Source: Bradyrhizobium glycinis
GTDB lineage: Bacteria; Pseudomonadota; Alphaproteobacteria; Rhizobiales; Xanthobacteraceae
Direction: 5' to 3'
Length of the DNA: 64,000 bases
Assembly: GCF_016031655.1 (NCBI RefSeq)
Contig: NZ_JACCHQ010000028.1
Span: forward strand, 1-64,000
The notes beneath the pieces are model-generated. The model was not told where the DNA came from. It worked only from the letters and a program-made list of their open reading frames with translations, and did no database searches. The position numbers and the translations under genes were made by a program. This document shows, piece after piece, positions 31,732-41,908 of the stretch (position 1 is its first letter; every line of letters begins with the position of its first letter).

Positions 31732-32002
31732 CGTGAACCCCCGTCCCAGCAATTACCCGAGCCAGTTGGCAACCAAAAATTGAAATTCGCGTAAACGAAT
31801 TGCAGCTTTATGCAAGTAGGCGCAGAAACATTTTTACACCTGGTAGTAGAATTACGGGATCGCGCTGCTTCAGCCAATCGTGATCAGCCGAAACGAGGCT
31901 GGTGACGGCGATGATGGCGTCGTTCAGCGCGTGGATGCGGCGACAAAGAGCAATTCGCCGCAGAGGCCGGTACCAACTCCGTCAGCAAGTCGACCATTTG
32001 TG

Positions 32003-32133
32003 GTGCCGAGCGAGAGGTGGCTGCCGAGATCGGAAATGTCCCCGTTCAGTGTGCGAATGGGAACCATAGGATACAAGCCCACCGATCGATCCGGGCCTGT
32101 TGGTGATGCGAATCGCCATTCTCCTCCGGCATA
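32003..32133 (-). pseudogene. Decayed L,D-transpeptidase (YkuD) C-terminal fragment
   Basis: Read on the minus strand this stretch aligns, almost without gaps, to the last 44 codons of the intact L,D-transpeptidase at 34191-34706: pieces GGE, TNRPGSIGGLVSYG and IRTLNGDISDLGSHLSLGTT match GGE, TNVPGSIGGFVSYG and IRMLNDDITDLYGRVSVGTT. Two single-base indels (near 32118 and near 32060) break the frame, the second exactly at the catalytic Cys codon, and the catalytic His codon reads Arg. The rest of the gene is absent, so it is a dead remnant. Confidence 0.75.
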
Positions 32134-32159
32134 TGCATTGAATGTCGTTGACACATCTT

Positions 32160-32393
32160 AAGATAGCACTAGCCTAGGTGAAAGAATCTTGAGCGGAGCC
32201 GGACAACCAGTTCCGGACACCGCGCCCGCCGAGCTGGCGGAACTGCTCACACGATTGGAACTTATGGTTGAATCGCCGGTGCTGATCTTCCCGTCGCCAA
32301 CGTTATGAGAATTCCGGCTTAGCGTCGGTCTCCGAGAGCGATGCTAACACCCGAATTGAAAGTGAAATCAACCAAAGCACCCGGATTCCGCCG
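32160..32393. other. Low-GC intergenic stretch before the methyltransferase
   Basis: No convincing reading frame, RNA or repeat. The sequence is visibly richer in A and T than the surrounding genome, like the methyltransferase gene that follows. No clear promoter motif was recognised. Confidence 0.4.
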
Positions 32394-33386
32394 ATGTCGA
32401 ACGCCACGAAACCTGCCCATTCCTTTCACAACCCACTGTTCTCTAGTATTACTCATGTCAGACTGCTCGCACGAGTCGATCGCACCATGGCCGTTGCCCG
32501 CGCCATCGAACGGCTCATCCGACCCGGAATGCGCGTGCTCGACGCCGGCTGCGGTACCGGGCTCATGTCGTTCCTCGCTGCGAAGGCGGGCGCTTCTGAG
32601 GTCGTTGCGATCGATCGCGAGAACGTGGAGCTCGCGCGCGCCCTGGCAGAGGAGAATGGTCTTTCAAACAAGATCCGCTTCGTCGAAGGCGATCTCACAA
32701 CCCAGTCGCGCGACACGCTCAATGGTGGCTTCGATGCCATTATCGCCTTCGTCTATACGAATCATCTCGTTGTCGACGAGGCTCGCTCAACGCTCGTTTA
32801 TGCTTTGCGCGAGCAATTCGGCAGGCCGAATTGCATCATCATACCGGACCGGGTTCGCTATTCGGGTGTTGCTTGTGAATGGCCCGGTGTCGACGCCGGT
32901 ACCGAACTAGACGATCTGCGCCGCACAATCTCCGATATGGAAAAGCGGTATCAGCTTAGCTTGAAGACGCTGTTCGAGACGGCACGCATGGAGTTACAGC
33001 ACACGATGGCGCGCCCGCGCATCAGTGCTGACTACGAATGGTCTCCATCATGGGGAAGTGGAGGTTATCGTTATCTGCGCGGCGCATTCCGCAAACTGAG
33101 CAGAGAAAGCCAGGTTGCCGACATCAACTACGGTGCTGAGACGCAAACGGCACCTTATCCAAGCGAGTTGGGCCTGGACCTTGTCGCGCCGGGCTTATGC
33201 AATGCCATCCTTTGGACACAAGAACTCTGGTCCGACAGCCATCTGCTGTGGACGGCAGAGCATATGAGCACTCTAGCCACGGCCGTCACCCTCGAAGCTA
33301 GCGATCGGCTCGTGGTAAAGCTCGATGCAGCTTGGCGTAAAACCAACTCCATCGGAGATGCAGCGCGCGTAGAGCGGGCGAGTTAA
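32394..33386 (+). CDS. PRMT-like class I SAM-dependent methyltransferase
   Basis: A 330-residue methyltransferase. HVRLLARVDRTMAVARAIERL (21-41) matches the N-terminal helix of protein arginine methyltransferases; motif I is VLDAGCGTGLMSFLAAKAGA (48 onward) with the acidic ribose ligand at Asp74, and IIIPDRVRYSGVACEWPG matches the strand after the double-E loop. The double-E loop itself is altered (AFVYTNHLVVDEAR keeps one glutamate), so arginine may not be the substrate. There is no good ribosome site before ATG 32394. GC content is lower than average and no functional neighbour is obvious. It is an orphan modifying enzyme; the acceptor is unknown. Confidence 0.75.
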   Translation: MSNATKPAHSFHNPLFSSITHVRLLARVDRTMAVARAIERLIRPGMRVLDAGCGTGLMSFLAAKAGASEVVAIDRENVELARALAEENGLSNKIRFVEGDLTTQSRDTLNGGFDAIIAFVYTNHLVVDEARSTLVYALREQFGRPNCIIIPDRVRYSGVACEWPGVDAGTELDDLRRTISDMEKRYQLSLKTLFETARMELQHTMARPRISADYEWSPSWGSGGYRYLRGAFRKLSRESQVADINYGAETQTAPYPSELGLDLVAPGLCNAILWTQELWSDSHLLWTAEHMSTLATAVTLEASDRLVVKLDAAWRKTNSIGDAARVERAS

Positions 33387-33544
33387 TTGACAACGGGATC
33401 GTTGTGGCTGCCTTATCCGTCGCGCTTGGACCAGCGTTCTCTGCATGGGTGGAATTTACGACCGGCCATGATCCGGACGAGGCGCGCGTTGGCAGCAGGC
33501 CGCGCGCCTTGCCGTCATCCCAGACTCAGCCTTAGCATCGGTTG

Positions 33545-34135
33545 ATGCGTTTCCAGGATCGCCCGAATGCTTATCGGCCGCGGTTCGGCGGCTCGCCATT
33601 CGGCCGTCGCTTTGCCGGACTGGTGCCGTGGGTGTTCGTGATCGGGCTTGTCGGGTCGGTCGTGCTCACATTCCGGCACGGCACGAACTGGCCGGTTCCG
33701 CATCCGGGAGACGAGCGCGCGCAGGACGCCGAGATCATCCTCCAGCACTCAGGCAATCCCGACGATCGCCTGCCGATCGATGTCATCCGCACCATCGATG
33801 GCGACACTATCCTGGCGCGCGTACATCAACGCGATGGCCGCGATCTCGTCGCACGCGTTCGCCTGCGCGGCATCGATGCACCGGAGCTGAAGGCGTCCTG
33901 TCAGGAGGAATTGAGCAAGGCTGAAGCCGCGGCCGACGCACTGCGCGCGCTGCTCGGCCAGGGCGGCGTCACGGTCACCAATCTCGGGGCCGACAAGTAC
34001 GGGCGCGTTCTTGCCGATGTCGCGACCAGACGCACCGCCGACGTCGCGGCCGCCCTGCTCGCGGGCGGCTATGTGCGCCGCTACAATGGCGGCCACCGCG
34101 ACGGCTGGTGCGCGCGGGGCTGGCGCTTCTGGTAA
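33545..34135 (+). CDS. Membrane-anchored thermonuclease (SNase-like)
   Basis: A 196-residue protein with one N-terminal helix (LVPWVFVIGLVGSVVLTF, about 26-43), probably an anchor that places the rest in the periplasm. The SNase fold is clear: IDGDTILARV, RVRLRGIDAPELKASCQEE and DKYGRVLADV hold the Ca2+ aspartates and catalytic Arg/Glu of staphylococcal nuclease. It ends with a tryptophan-rich tail (GWCARGWRFW). ATG at 33545 is preferred to the adjoining TTG at 33542; no good ribosome site is visible. It converges on the L,D-transpeptidase gene. Confidence 0.85.
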   Translation: MRFQDRPNAYRPRFGGSPFGRRFAGLVPWVFVIGLVGSVVLTFRHGTNWPVPHPGDERAQDAEIILQHSGNPDDRLPIDVIRTIDGDTILARVHQRDGRDLVARVRLRGIDAPELKASCQEELSKAEAAADALRALLGQGGVTVTNLGADKYGRVLADVATRRTADVAAALLAGGYVRRYNGGHRDGWCARGWRFW

Positions 34136-34139
34136 CAAG

Positions 34140-34165
34140 AAAGCCACGTCGCACGACGCGGCTTT
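34140..34165. terminator. Bidirectional hairpin terminator
   Basis: AAAGCC-A-CGTCG-CA-CGACG-C-GGCTTT: eleven paired bases with one internal mismatch, A-rich on the left and T-rich on the right. It lies between the convergent thermonuclease and L,D-transpeptidase stops. Confidence 0.8.
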
Positions 34166-34190
34166 GGTTGTCCTCTCAGGATCTGCTCGA

Positions 34191-34706
34191 TCAGCGCGTC
34201 ACGACCACCGTCGTGCCGACGGAGACGCGGCCGTAGAGATCGGTGATGTCGTCGTTGAGCATGCGGATGCAGCCATAGGATACGAAGCCGCCGATCGAGC
34301 CCGGCACGTTGGTGCCGTGGATCGCATATTCGCCGCCGGCGAGCGTCATCGCCGCAACGCCCATTGGGTTGCGCGGCGAACCGCCCGGAATGACGTCGGG
34401 GATGTTCGGCTTGTCGCGCTTCACCTCGGCGGGCGGCGCCCAGGCCGGATTGAGATATTTGCCGTCGATCTTCGTGGTGCCGGCCCATTGCTTGCCGGCC
34501 TTGCCGACGCCGACCGGATAGCGCACCGCGTGGCCATTCCCGAGGATGAGATAAAGCCGCCGCTCGCTGGTTTTGACCACGATGGTGCCCGGCGAATAGT
34601 CGGCCAGGTGTGCCCCCACCATTTCCGGTCGCGCCTGCGCCGCCGTCGACGTCAAGACCCCAGCCGCGATGGTGGCGGCCACCGCCACCGCAATCCTCAT
34701 CGACAT
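34191..34706 (-). CDS. L,D-transpeptidase (YkuD domain)
   Basis: A 171-residue secreted enzyme. Residues 1-24 are a signal peptide (MSMRIAVAVAATIAAGVLTS). The YkuD domain follows, with the active-site signature HGTN...GSIGGFVSYGCIRML; His and Cys are both intact. It forms 3-3 peptidoglycan cross-links or attaches proteins to peptidoglycan in the periplasm. ATG at 34706 follows GGGGAAGC at ideal distance; a longer open frame upstream is rejected because the signal peptide would be buried. A degraded relative lies 2 kb away at 32003-32133. Confidence 0.92.
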   Translation of the reverse strand: MSMRIAVAVAATIAAGVLTSTAAQARPEMVGAHLADYSPGTIVVKTSERRLYLILGNGHAVRYPVGVGKAGKQWAGTTKIDGKYLNPAWAPPAEVKRDKPNIPDVIPGGSPRNPMGVAAMTLAGGEYAIHGTNVPGSIGGFVSYGCIRMLNDDITDLYGRVSVGTTVVVTR

Positions 34707-34989
34707 CGATGCTTCCCCTTGCCCAAAACGGATCGTCCAAAATGACGCAGAACTGGCAATCGCCGGCGCACCAAGCCCTCGTCGATGCTGATTCTGAACC
34801 GCGCCCGTTAACCGAATGGTTTCCACGCGCGGCTGCCGAGGGCTGGCCAGCAGGGGGAACAAAGGAAATGTTCGAAATAAAGTAAATGACCAGAAAACAA
34901 CACTCGGCGGGAAAGATGAGAGGCGCGCTGCCGCGCCCGCTGACAACAGCGTGAGGGTGTTAATGGCAGTTGGTTGAGAGGGGCGCGAC
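34707..34989. other. Intergenic stretch upstream of the L,D-transpeptidase
   Basis: This space carries the divergent side of the L,D-transpeptidase promoter. A 47-codon plus-strand frame (34742-34885, MTQNWQSPAHQAL) is open, but it has no ribosome site and mixed codon use, so I do not call it a gene. Nothing else was recognised. Confidence 0.4.
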
Positions 34990-35118
34990 ACGCTCGTGTC
35001 CCGGACAAGCGCAGCGACGCGGAGCGCCGATCCGGGACCCAGTTCTTTCTTTCGGTCGATCGCTGGGCCCGGCTCAGCAGCGCATCACTTGCGTGCTGCG
35101 CTGCGTCCGGGGCACGAG
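34990..35118. repeat. Long imperfect palindromic repeat
   Basis: GCTCGTGTCCCGGACAAGCGCAGC... pairs with GCTGCGTCCGGGGCACGAG, with internal arms GATCCGGGACCCAG / GCTGGGCCCGG. It is another intergenic palindrome type and lies just past the acs stop. Confidence 0.7.
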
Positions 35119-35127
35119 ATCGGATCT

Positions 35128-37074
<1,947 letters not shown>

Positions 37075-37465
37075 GCTTCCCTCCACATGCGGCAAGCTCA
37101 GGCAGTGCCGACACCATCATTTGATGGATTATGCGTCGGGCTAACCGGACCCGACAAGGAGCACAAGCTGGACCTTCGACGGGCAGCGGGCCATGCGGAG
37201 GATCAAGGTCCGGGAGGCCCACTGTCGCAAATCTGAAACAGGGCCGAGGGGCGCCTTTCGGCTCTTCCCCCAAACCGTCAGAAGGGACGCCGCAGAGCCC
37301 CTATGCGCCAGTCGGAGGTATTTAGCAACCTCTTCTCACTGATTCGGGACTCGCAATCGTGTTCGGAACACCCTAAATGGCCAACCCGGGTCCAAAGAGA
37401 CCCCTCGGAACAAAAATCACAACAGCGGCATTGATCGATAACAGACAGGGCTAAGGCGTAACACC
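37075..37465. promoter_or_regulatory. Divergent acs / topoisomerase IB intergenic region with a palindrome
   Basis: CCATCA-TT-TGATGG at 37114-37127 has perfect six-base arms and lies 40 bases before the acs ATG. The rest of this 390-base space has two GGAAC words near the topoisomerase start (37366, 37407), but neither has a matching -10 at the spacing used by EcfG. No gene is seen. Confidence 0.4.
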
Positions 37466-38635
37466 ATGATGGATCAGCAGAATCTCGGGACGATACGGCC
37501 CGCTTCAGCCGATCCTGCAGCAATTGCCCTGGCCAAGGCCCTCGGACAATGGCCGAAACCGGGCGGTTTCAGGCGCCCGAGCCCCAAGAAGACCTACGAC
37601 ACGGCGCCTGCGGCGACGGTCGAGGCCCTTGCCAAGGAGCTGGGCTTGCGGCTCGGGGACCAGAACGAGCTGACCATCCGCCGTATCAAACGCGGCAAGG
37701 GCTATTTGTTCGTCCGTCCCAACGGTGCGCATATCCGCGACGCCCGCATCATCCGGCGGCTGCACGCCATGGCGGTGCCGCCGGCCTATCGCGAGGTGCG
37801 CTACTCCGCCGATCCGAACTCGCACCTTCAGGCGGTGGGCCGCGATGCCGCGGGCCGGCTGCAATATCGCTATCACGCCGACTGGGAGAAAGTCCGCGAG
37901 CAGCGCAAGGCGCATCGCCTGGCAAAGCTCGTCGGCGCGCTGCCGAAAATCCGGCGCAAGGTCTCGGCGTTCCTGTCTGGGGACGAGCCGACGCGCGAGT
38001 TCGCGCTCTCGGCCGTGATCGAGCTGATCGCGCGCACCGCGATCCGCCCCGGCAATGAATCCTACGCCCGCCTCAACGGCACCCGCGGCGCGACCACGCT
38101 GCTGAAGTCCAACGTCACGCTGGAAGACGATTGTTTCGTGCTGACCTTCAAGGCCAAGGGCGGCAAGGCGGTGCGCAAAGAGTGCGACGCCGCCAAGCTG
38201 GTGCGCGCCATCGGCATTTTGCAAAGCGTTCCCGGCAAGCGCATGTTCCAGTATCGCGATGCCTCCGGCGTCGTCCGCGCGGTCAACACCACCCAGGTGA
38301 ACGCGTTTCTGCGCGAGATCGCCGGCATCAAGATCTCGCTGAAGGATTTCCGTACGCTGATGGCGTCCGCCGTCGTGGTCGAATCGCTATCGCGGATCAC
38401 GCCGGCGAGCAGCCAGCGCGGCCGCAAGAAGCAGGTGCTGGACGCGATCCGCGCCGCCGCCGACCAGCTCTCCAACACGCCGGCGATCTGCCGCAAGAGC
38501 TACGTCCACGACACCATCGTCACCGCCTTCGAGGAGGGCATCCTCGAGCGCTTCGCCGCGACCATGACGGGCCAGCGCTCGCAGGCCAGGCGGGAGCAGC
38601 TGCTGGCGCAGGTGGTGGCGACCGCGGCGGTGTAA
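37466..38635 (+). CDS. DNA topoisomerase IB (poxvirus/eukaryotic type)
   Basis: A 389-residue type IB topoisomerase. The N-terminal domain includes LTIRRIKRGKGYLFVRPNG and the catalytic core the Arg/Lys-containing RTAIRPGNESYARLNGTRGATTL; SNTPAICRKSYVHDTIV carries the nucleophilic tyrosine. It relaxes supercoils through a 3'-phosphotyrosine intermediate without ATP. Bacterial IB enzymes are common in rhizobia, sometimes linked to stress regulons. ATG at 37466, with a second ATG one codon later. It is divergent from acs. Confidence 0.93.
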   Translation: MMDQQNLGTIRPASADPAAIALAKALGQWPKPGGFRRPSPKKTYDTAPAATVEALAKELGLRLGDQNELTIRRIKRGKGYLFVRPNGAHIRDARIIRRLHAMAVPPAYREVRYSADPNSHLQAVGRDAAGRLQYRYHADWEKVREQRKAHRLAKLVGALPKIRRKVSAFLSGDEPTREFALSAVIELIARTAIRPGNESYARLNGTRGATTLLKSNVTLEDDCFVLTFKAKGGKAVRKECDAAKLVRAIGILQSVPGKRMFQYRDASGVVRAVNTTQVNAFLREIAGIKISLKDFRTLMASAVVVESLSRITPASSQRGRKKQVLDAIRAAADQLSNTPAICRKSYVHDTIVTAFEEGILERFAATMTGQRSQARREQLLAQVVATAAV

Positions 38636-38650
38636 CGAAGCGCCGCTCTC

Positions 38651-38740
38651 GTATGGTGGGCAAAGCGAAGCGTGCCCACCATTTGCTTATGGTGAAAGGT
38701 GGTGGGCACGGCGCGAAGAGCGCGCCTTTGCCCACCCTAC
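38651..38740. repeat. GGTGGGCAAAG/CCCACC palindromic repeat
   Basis: GTATGGTGGGCAAAGCGAAG and CGCGCCTTTGCCCACCCTAC bracket an inner GCCCACCAT / GGTGGGCAC pair. A second copy is at 40391-40489. It lies between two convergent genes. Confidence 0.85.
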
Positions 38741-38757
38741 AAGAGCTCCGTCTAAAG

Positions 38758-39213
38758 CTACGTCTGGGCCGAGACACCCTGGTCAGGACCGGGATCGCCG
38801 CCTGCGGCTGCAATCGTGAGCCGCGCCAGATAGTGCGCCCAACCCGTTGCATGGGCCGCGGCCTGCGCTTCGCTCGGCAGGCCGCTATGGGTCATGCGCA
38901 GCAGCGTGCCGCCGTCCTGTTCGATCAGGTCGATCTCGATCAGGCTCGAGCCGGGCGGCACTTCCTGACCGCCCTCCCAGCCGAACGTGTAGGCCAGACG
39001 ATGCACCGGCACGACCTCGCGGAACGCGCCGCGGGCGACGCCGCCGCGCGGGCTGACGCCCTTGAGCAGGTAGAGCCCGCCGGGATACGGCTCGGTGGTC
39101 GCGTCGGAGCCCATCCAGCTCAGGATCTTTTCGGGGTCGGTGAGGTAGGCGAAGACGGTGGCGCGCGGGGCCGCGATCTGGGTCTCGCGTCGCACTATGA
39201 ATGGCTCGGGCAT
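38758..39213 (-). CDS. SRPBCC (AHSA1-type) domain protein
   Basis: A 151-residue START/Bet v1-fold protein: RRETQIAAPRATVFAYLTDPEKILSWMG at the N-terminus and GGTLLRMTHSGLPSEAQAAAHATGWAHYLARL at the C-terminus are typical of AHSA1-type proteins, which bind hydrophobic ligands or act as small enzymes. ATG at 39213. It is divergent from, and slightly overlaps the upstream region of, the cyclase gene. No specific ligand can be inferred. Confidence 0.85.
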   Translation of the reverse strand: MPEPFIVRRETQIAAPRATVFAYLTDPEKILSWMGSDATTEPYPGGLYLLKGVSPRGGVARGAFREVVPVHRLAYTFGWEGGQEVPPGSSLIEIDLIEQDGGTLLRMTHSGLPSEAQAAAHATGWAHYLARLTIAAAGGDPGPDQGVSAQT

Positions 39214-39314
39214 CGGCGATCATCCCTGGTCTGACCATGGGACATGGCGGCGGCCCTGCGCTCCGTCAAGGATTGCCCGTGGCAAAGACGGCCCTGTTTC
39301 GCCATGATCGCCTC

Positions 39315-40394
39315 ATGCAGCTCTCCCCGACCCTCGCCTGGCTCCTCGATGCGGCCTCGGATTGTCGCGGGGCCGACCGCCTGCTCGCGGAGCTCGGCGC
39401 GCATCTGGCCGCCGACGGCGTGCCGCTCGCGGCAGGCGCCCTGACGCTGGAGGTGCCACATCCGCTGATCGCGAAGCGGACCTGGCTGTGGCGTGCCGAT
39501 AGCGGCCAAGTGATCGAAGCGCTCGGCTTCGCGCCGGGCGGCCTTGCGCCCGATCCACCCAACGACGCCGGCCGCCGCTGGCTGCGCGATAGTGCCGGCG
39601 GCGAGGTGCATGAAGATGTCGCCGGACGGTCCGATGGGCCGCTGCTCGGCTGGATCGGACCGCGTCCGTTCACGGCGGATGAGATCGAGCAATTGCGTCA
39701 GGCCGCACGTTTCGCCGCGACGCCGCTTGCCGTGCTCGCCGCGCGCGCCACCTTGCGGGCAACGCTCGATGCATACCTTGGCAAGCGCAGCGCGGAGCGG
39801 GTGTTGGCGGCGCCTCTGCGCCGCGACCTCGGCGAGACCATCCGGGCCGCGTTGCTCTATGCGGACCTGCGCAATTTCACGAGCCTGTCGGAGACCACAG
39901 CGCCGGCCGATGTCATTGCGGCGCTCGACGCCTGGTTCGATCGCATCGCCGGCGCGGTTCACGCCTTCGGCGGCGAGGTGCTGAAATTCATCGGCGACGG
40001 CGTGCTCGCGATCTTTCCGGTGCTCGAGGCGTCACCGCGCCGCGCCTGTGACGCGGCTTTGCGCGCCGCAAGTGCAGCCGAAGCCGGCATGGCGTACCTC
40101 AATAAGGAGCGCCGCGAGCAAGGGTTGCCGCATTTGTCGTTTGGCGCCGCGCTCCATCTCGGCGAGATGCTTTGGGGCAATATCGGCGCCGCCAACCGGC
40201 TCGACTTCACCGCGATCGGGCCCGCCGTCAATCTCGTCAGCCGGCTGGAGGGACTGTGCAAGCCGCTGGGCCGGACAGTGCTGGTGTCGGGCGCGCTCGC
40301 CGCCGAGACGGAGATGCCGCTGGTCGCGCTCGGGACGCATGAGCTGCGCGGCATTGCCGCGCCGTGCAAGGTGTTTGCGCTGCCGGACCAGTAG
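39315..40394 (+). CDS. Class III adenylate/guanylate cyclase
   Basis: A protein of about 359 residues. Residues 1-170 form an unassigned N-terminal sensor-like domain (LAWLLDAASDCRGADRLLAELG...); the C-terminal half is a class III cyclase catalytic domain with LLYADLRNFTSLSE, FGGEVLKFIGDGVLAIFP and IGPAVNLVSRLEGL, which keep both metal-binding aspartates. It should make cAMP (or cGMP) from the triphosphate. The start is uncertain: ATG 39315 lacks a ribosome site, while GTG 39279 has AAGGA suitably placed. A second, unrelated class III cyclase is at 54615. Confidence 0.87.
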   Translation: MQLSPTLAWLLDAASDCRGADRLLAELGAHLAADGVPLAAGALTLEVPHPLIAKRTWLWRADSGQVIEALGFAPGGLAPDPPNDAGRRWLRDSAGGEVHEDVAGRSDGPLLGWIGPRPFTADEIEQLRQAARFAATPLAVLAARATLRATLDAYLGKRSAERVLAAPLRRDLGETIRAALLYADLRNFTSLSETTAPADVIAALDAWFDRIAGAVHAFGGEVLKFIGDGVLAIFPVLEASPRRACDAALRAASAAEAGMAYLNKERREQGLPHLSFGAALHLGEMLWGNIGAANRLDFTAIGPAVNLVSRLEGLCKPLGRTVLVSGALAAETEMPLVALGTHELRGIAAPCKVFALPDQ

Positions 40395-40489
40395 GGTGGG
40401 CAAAGGCGCGCTCTTCGCGCGCCGTGCCCACCATTCAACCGCTGGCTTTCATCCTGAATCGTGGACACTCTGCGCTCTGCCCACCCTAC
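40391..40489. repeat. GGTGGGCAAAG/CCCACC palindromic repeat, second copy
   Basis: GTAGGGTGGGCAAAGGCGCG at the left and TGCCCACCCTAC at the right, with an inner GTGCCCACCATT. It is the inverted counterpart of the copy at 38651-38740; the two copies flank the SRPBCC/cyclase gene pair. Confidence 0.85.
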
Positions 40490-40509
40490 AAATCCAGCGC
40501 AAAATACGA

Positions 40510-40923
40510 CTAAACCCCACCCATTTTGCAGACGAGCTTCCACTCTTCTGCCGTCACCGGCTGCACCGACAGGCGTGAATATTTCACCAGCGCCATATCC
40601 GCGAGCTTCTTCTCGGCCTTGATCGCGGCCATCGTCACCGGCGTCTTCAGGGGCTTGTCGGCCTTGATGTCGACGCAGACAAATTTGCCGGTCTTGTCGG
40701 TCGGATCGGGATAGGCCTCCTTGATGATCTCGGCGATGCCGACGATCTCCTTGCCCTCGTTGGAATGATAGAAGAACGCCTTGTCGCCCTTCTTCATGTT
40801 CACGAGGTTCTGACGCGCGGTGAAATTGCGTACGCCGGTCCAGGCTTCGCCCTTGGCGCCCTTCGCAACCTGCTGGTCCCAGGACCACACCGACGGTTCG
40901 GATTTCACGAGCCAGTACGCCAT
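40510..40923 (-). CDS. EVE-domain protein
   Basis: A 137-residue EVE (PUA-like) domain protein: MAYWLVKSEPSVWSWDQQ at the start, GVRNFTARQNLVNMKKGDKAFFYHS and GIAEIIKEAYPD are family hallmarks. The fold recognises modified bases in nucleic acid and is related to YTH domains. It is the third gene of a tight operon, starting two bases after the gpsA stop. Being next to tsaD, which modifies tRNA, is suggestive, though the same order is common in alphaproteobacteria. Confidence 0.93.
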   Translation of the reverse strand: MAYWLVKSEPSVWSWDQQVAKGAKGEAWTGVRNFTARQNLVNMKKGDKAFFYHSNEGKEIVGIAEIIKEAYPDPTDKTGKFVCVDIKADKPLKTPVTMAAIKAEKKLADMALVKYSRLSVQPVTAEEWKLVCKMGGV

Positions 40924-40925
40924 GC

Positions 40926-41906
40926 TTATTCCTCTGCCTTGAAGGGGCGCGTCATCAGCGCCGAGATCGCGGCATCGATCGTGCTTCGGCCGCTCAGGAT
41001 CGATGCGACCGCTTCCGATACCGGCAACTCGATGTTTTGCGAAGCGGCGAGCTCGATCAGCACGGGGGCGGTGAACTCGCCCTCGGCTAGCCTACCGGCG
41101 GGAGGCTGCTCGCCGCGCCCGAGCGCGAGGCCGAGCGCGAAGTTGCGCGATTGCGGGCTCGAGCAGGTCAGAATGAGATCACCGAGGCCCGACAGGCCGG
41201 TGAGCGTCTCGTGGCGTGCGCCGAGCGCGCGGCCGAGGCGGGTGAGCTCGGCAAAGCCGCGGGTCGTGAGCGCCGCCTGCGCGGAGGCGCCGAGCTTGCG
41301 TCCGACCGCGATGCCGACCGCGATCGCCAGCACGTTCTTGGCGGCCCCGCCGATCTCGACGCCGCGGATGTCGGTGGAGTGATAGGGGCGGAACGTCGGC
41401 GAGCCCAGTGCCTGCACCAGGCTGCTGGCCAGCGCCTCATCGCTTGCCGCCAGGGTCACCGCCGTCGGCAGGCCGCGTGCGACGTCGTCGGCAAAGCTCG
41501 GCCCCGACAGGATCGCCGGCTGCGCGTGCGGCGCGGCCTCGGCGATCACATCGGTCATGAACTTGTGGGTGCCGTGCTCGATGCCCTTGGCGCAGGCGAC
41601 GATCGGCACCGCCTTCCTGATGTGCGAGGCCAGCATGTTGACCGCGCCGCGCAAATGTTGCGCCGGCGTTGCGATCAGCAGCATGTCTGCGCGCGCGGCG
41701 AGCGCCAGATCGCTCGTCACCGCGATCTCAGGCACGATTCGCACCCCGGGCAGCCGTGGATTGTCGCGCGTCGATGCGATCCGCGCGCCATGCTCGGCAT
41801 TGCGTGCCCACAGCGTCACGTTTCGACCGGCTCGCGCCGCCACCGTCGCCAGCGCCGTACCCCAGGCGCCCGCGCCGATCACTGCGACGGATTGCGGCGC
41901 GATCAT
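40926..41906 (-). CDS. gpsA: Glycerol-3-phosphate dehydrogenase [NAD(P)+]
   Basis: A 326-residue enzyme that reduces dihydroxyacetone phosphate to sn-glycerol-3-phosphate for phospholipid synthesis. The N-terminal Rossmann motif is VIGAGAWGTALATVAA; ILSGPSFADDVARG and GGAAKNVLAIAVGIA include the catalytic lysine region, and GLSGLGDLILTC is the conserved C-terminal block. ATG at 41906 (MIAPQSVAV) is two bases past the tsaD stop, so the two genes are co-transcribed. Confidence 0.95.
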   Translation of the reverse strand: MIAPQSVAVIGAGAWGTALATVAARAGRNVTLWARNAEHGARIASTRDNPRLPGVRIVPEIAVTSDLALAARADMLLIATPAQHLRGAVNMLASHIRKAVPIVACAKGIEHGTHKFMTDVIAEAAPHAQPAILSGPSFADDVARGLPTAVTLAASDEALASSLVQALGSPTFRPYHSTDIRGVEIGGAAKNVLAIAVGIAVGRKLGASAQAALTTRGFAELTRLGRALGARHETLTGLSGLGDLILTCSSPQSRNFALGLALGRGEQPPAGRLAEGEFTAPVLIELAASQNIELPVSEAVASILSGRSTIDAAISALMTRPFKAEE

Positions 41907-41908
41907 CG

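Noticed and set aside
34742..34885. 47-codon plus-strand frame MTQNWQSPAHQAL
   Set aside because: No ribosome site, mixed codon use and no recognisable feature; kept only as a remark on the intergenic stretch.
37366..37430. GGAAC words as EcfG-type promoters for topoisomerase IB
   Set aside because: No CGTT at 16-17 bases; the best candidate ends CATT.
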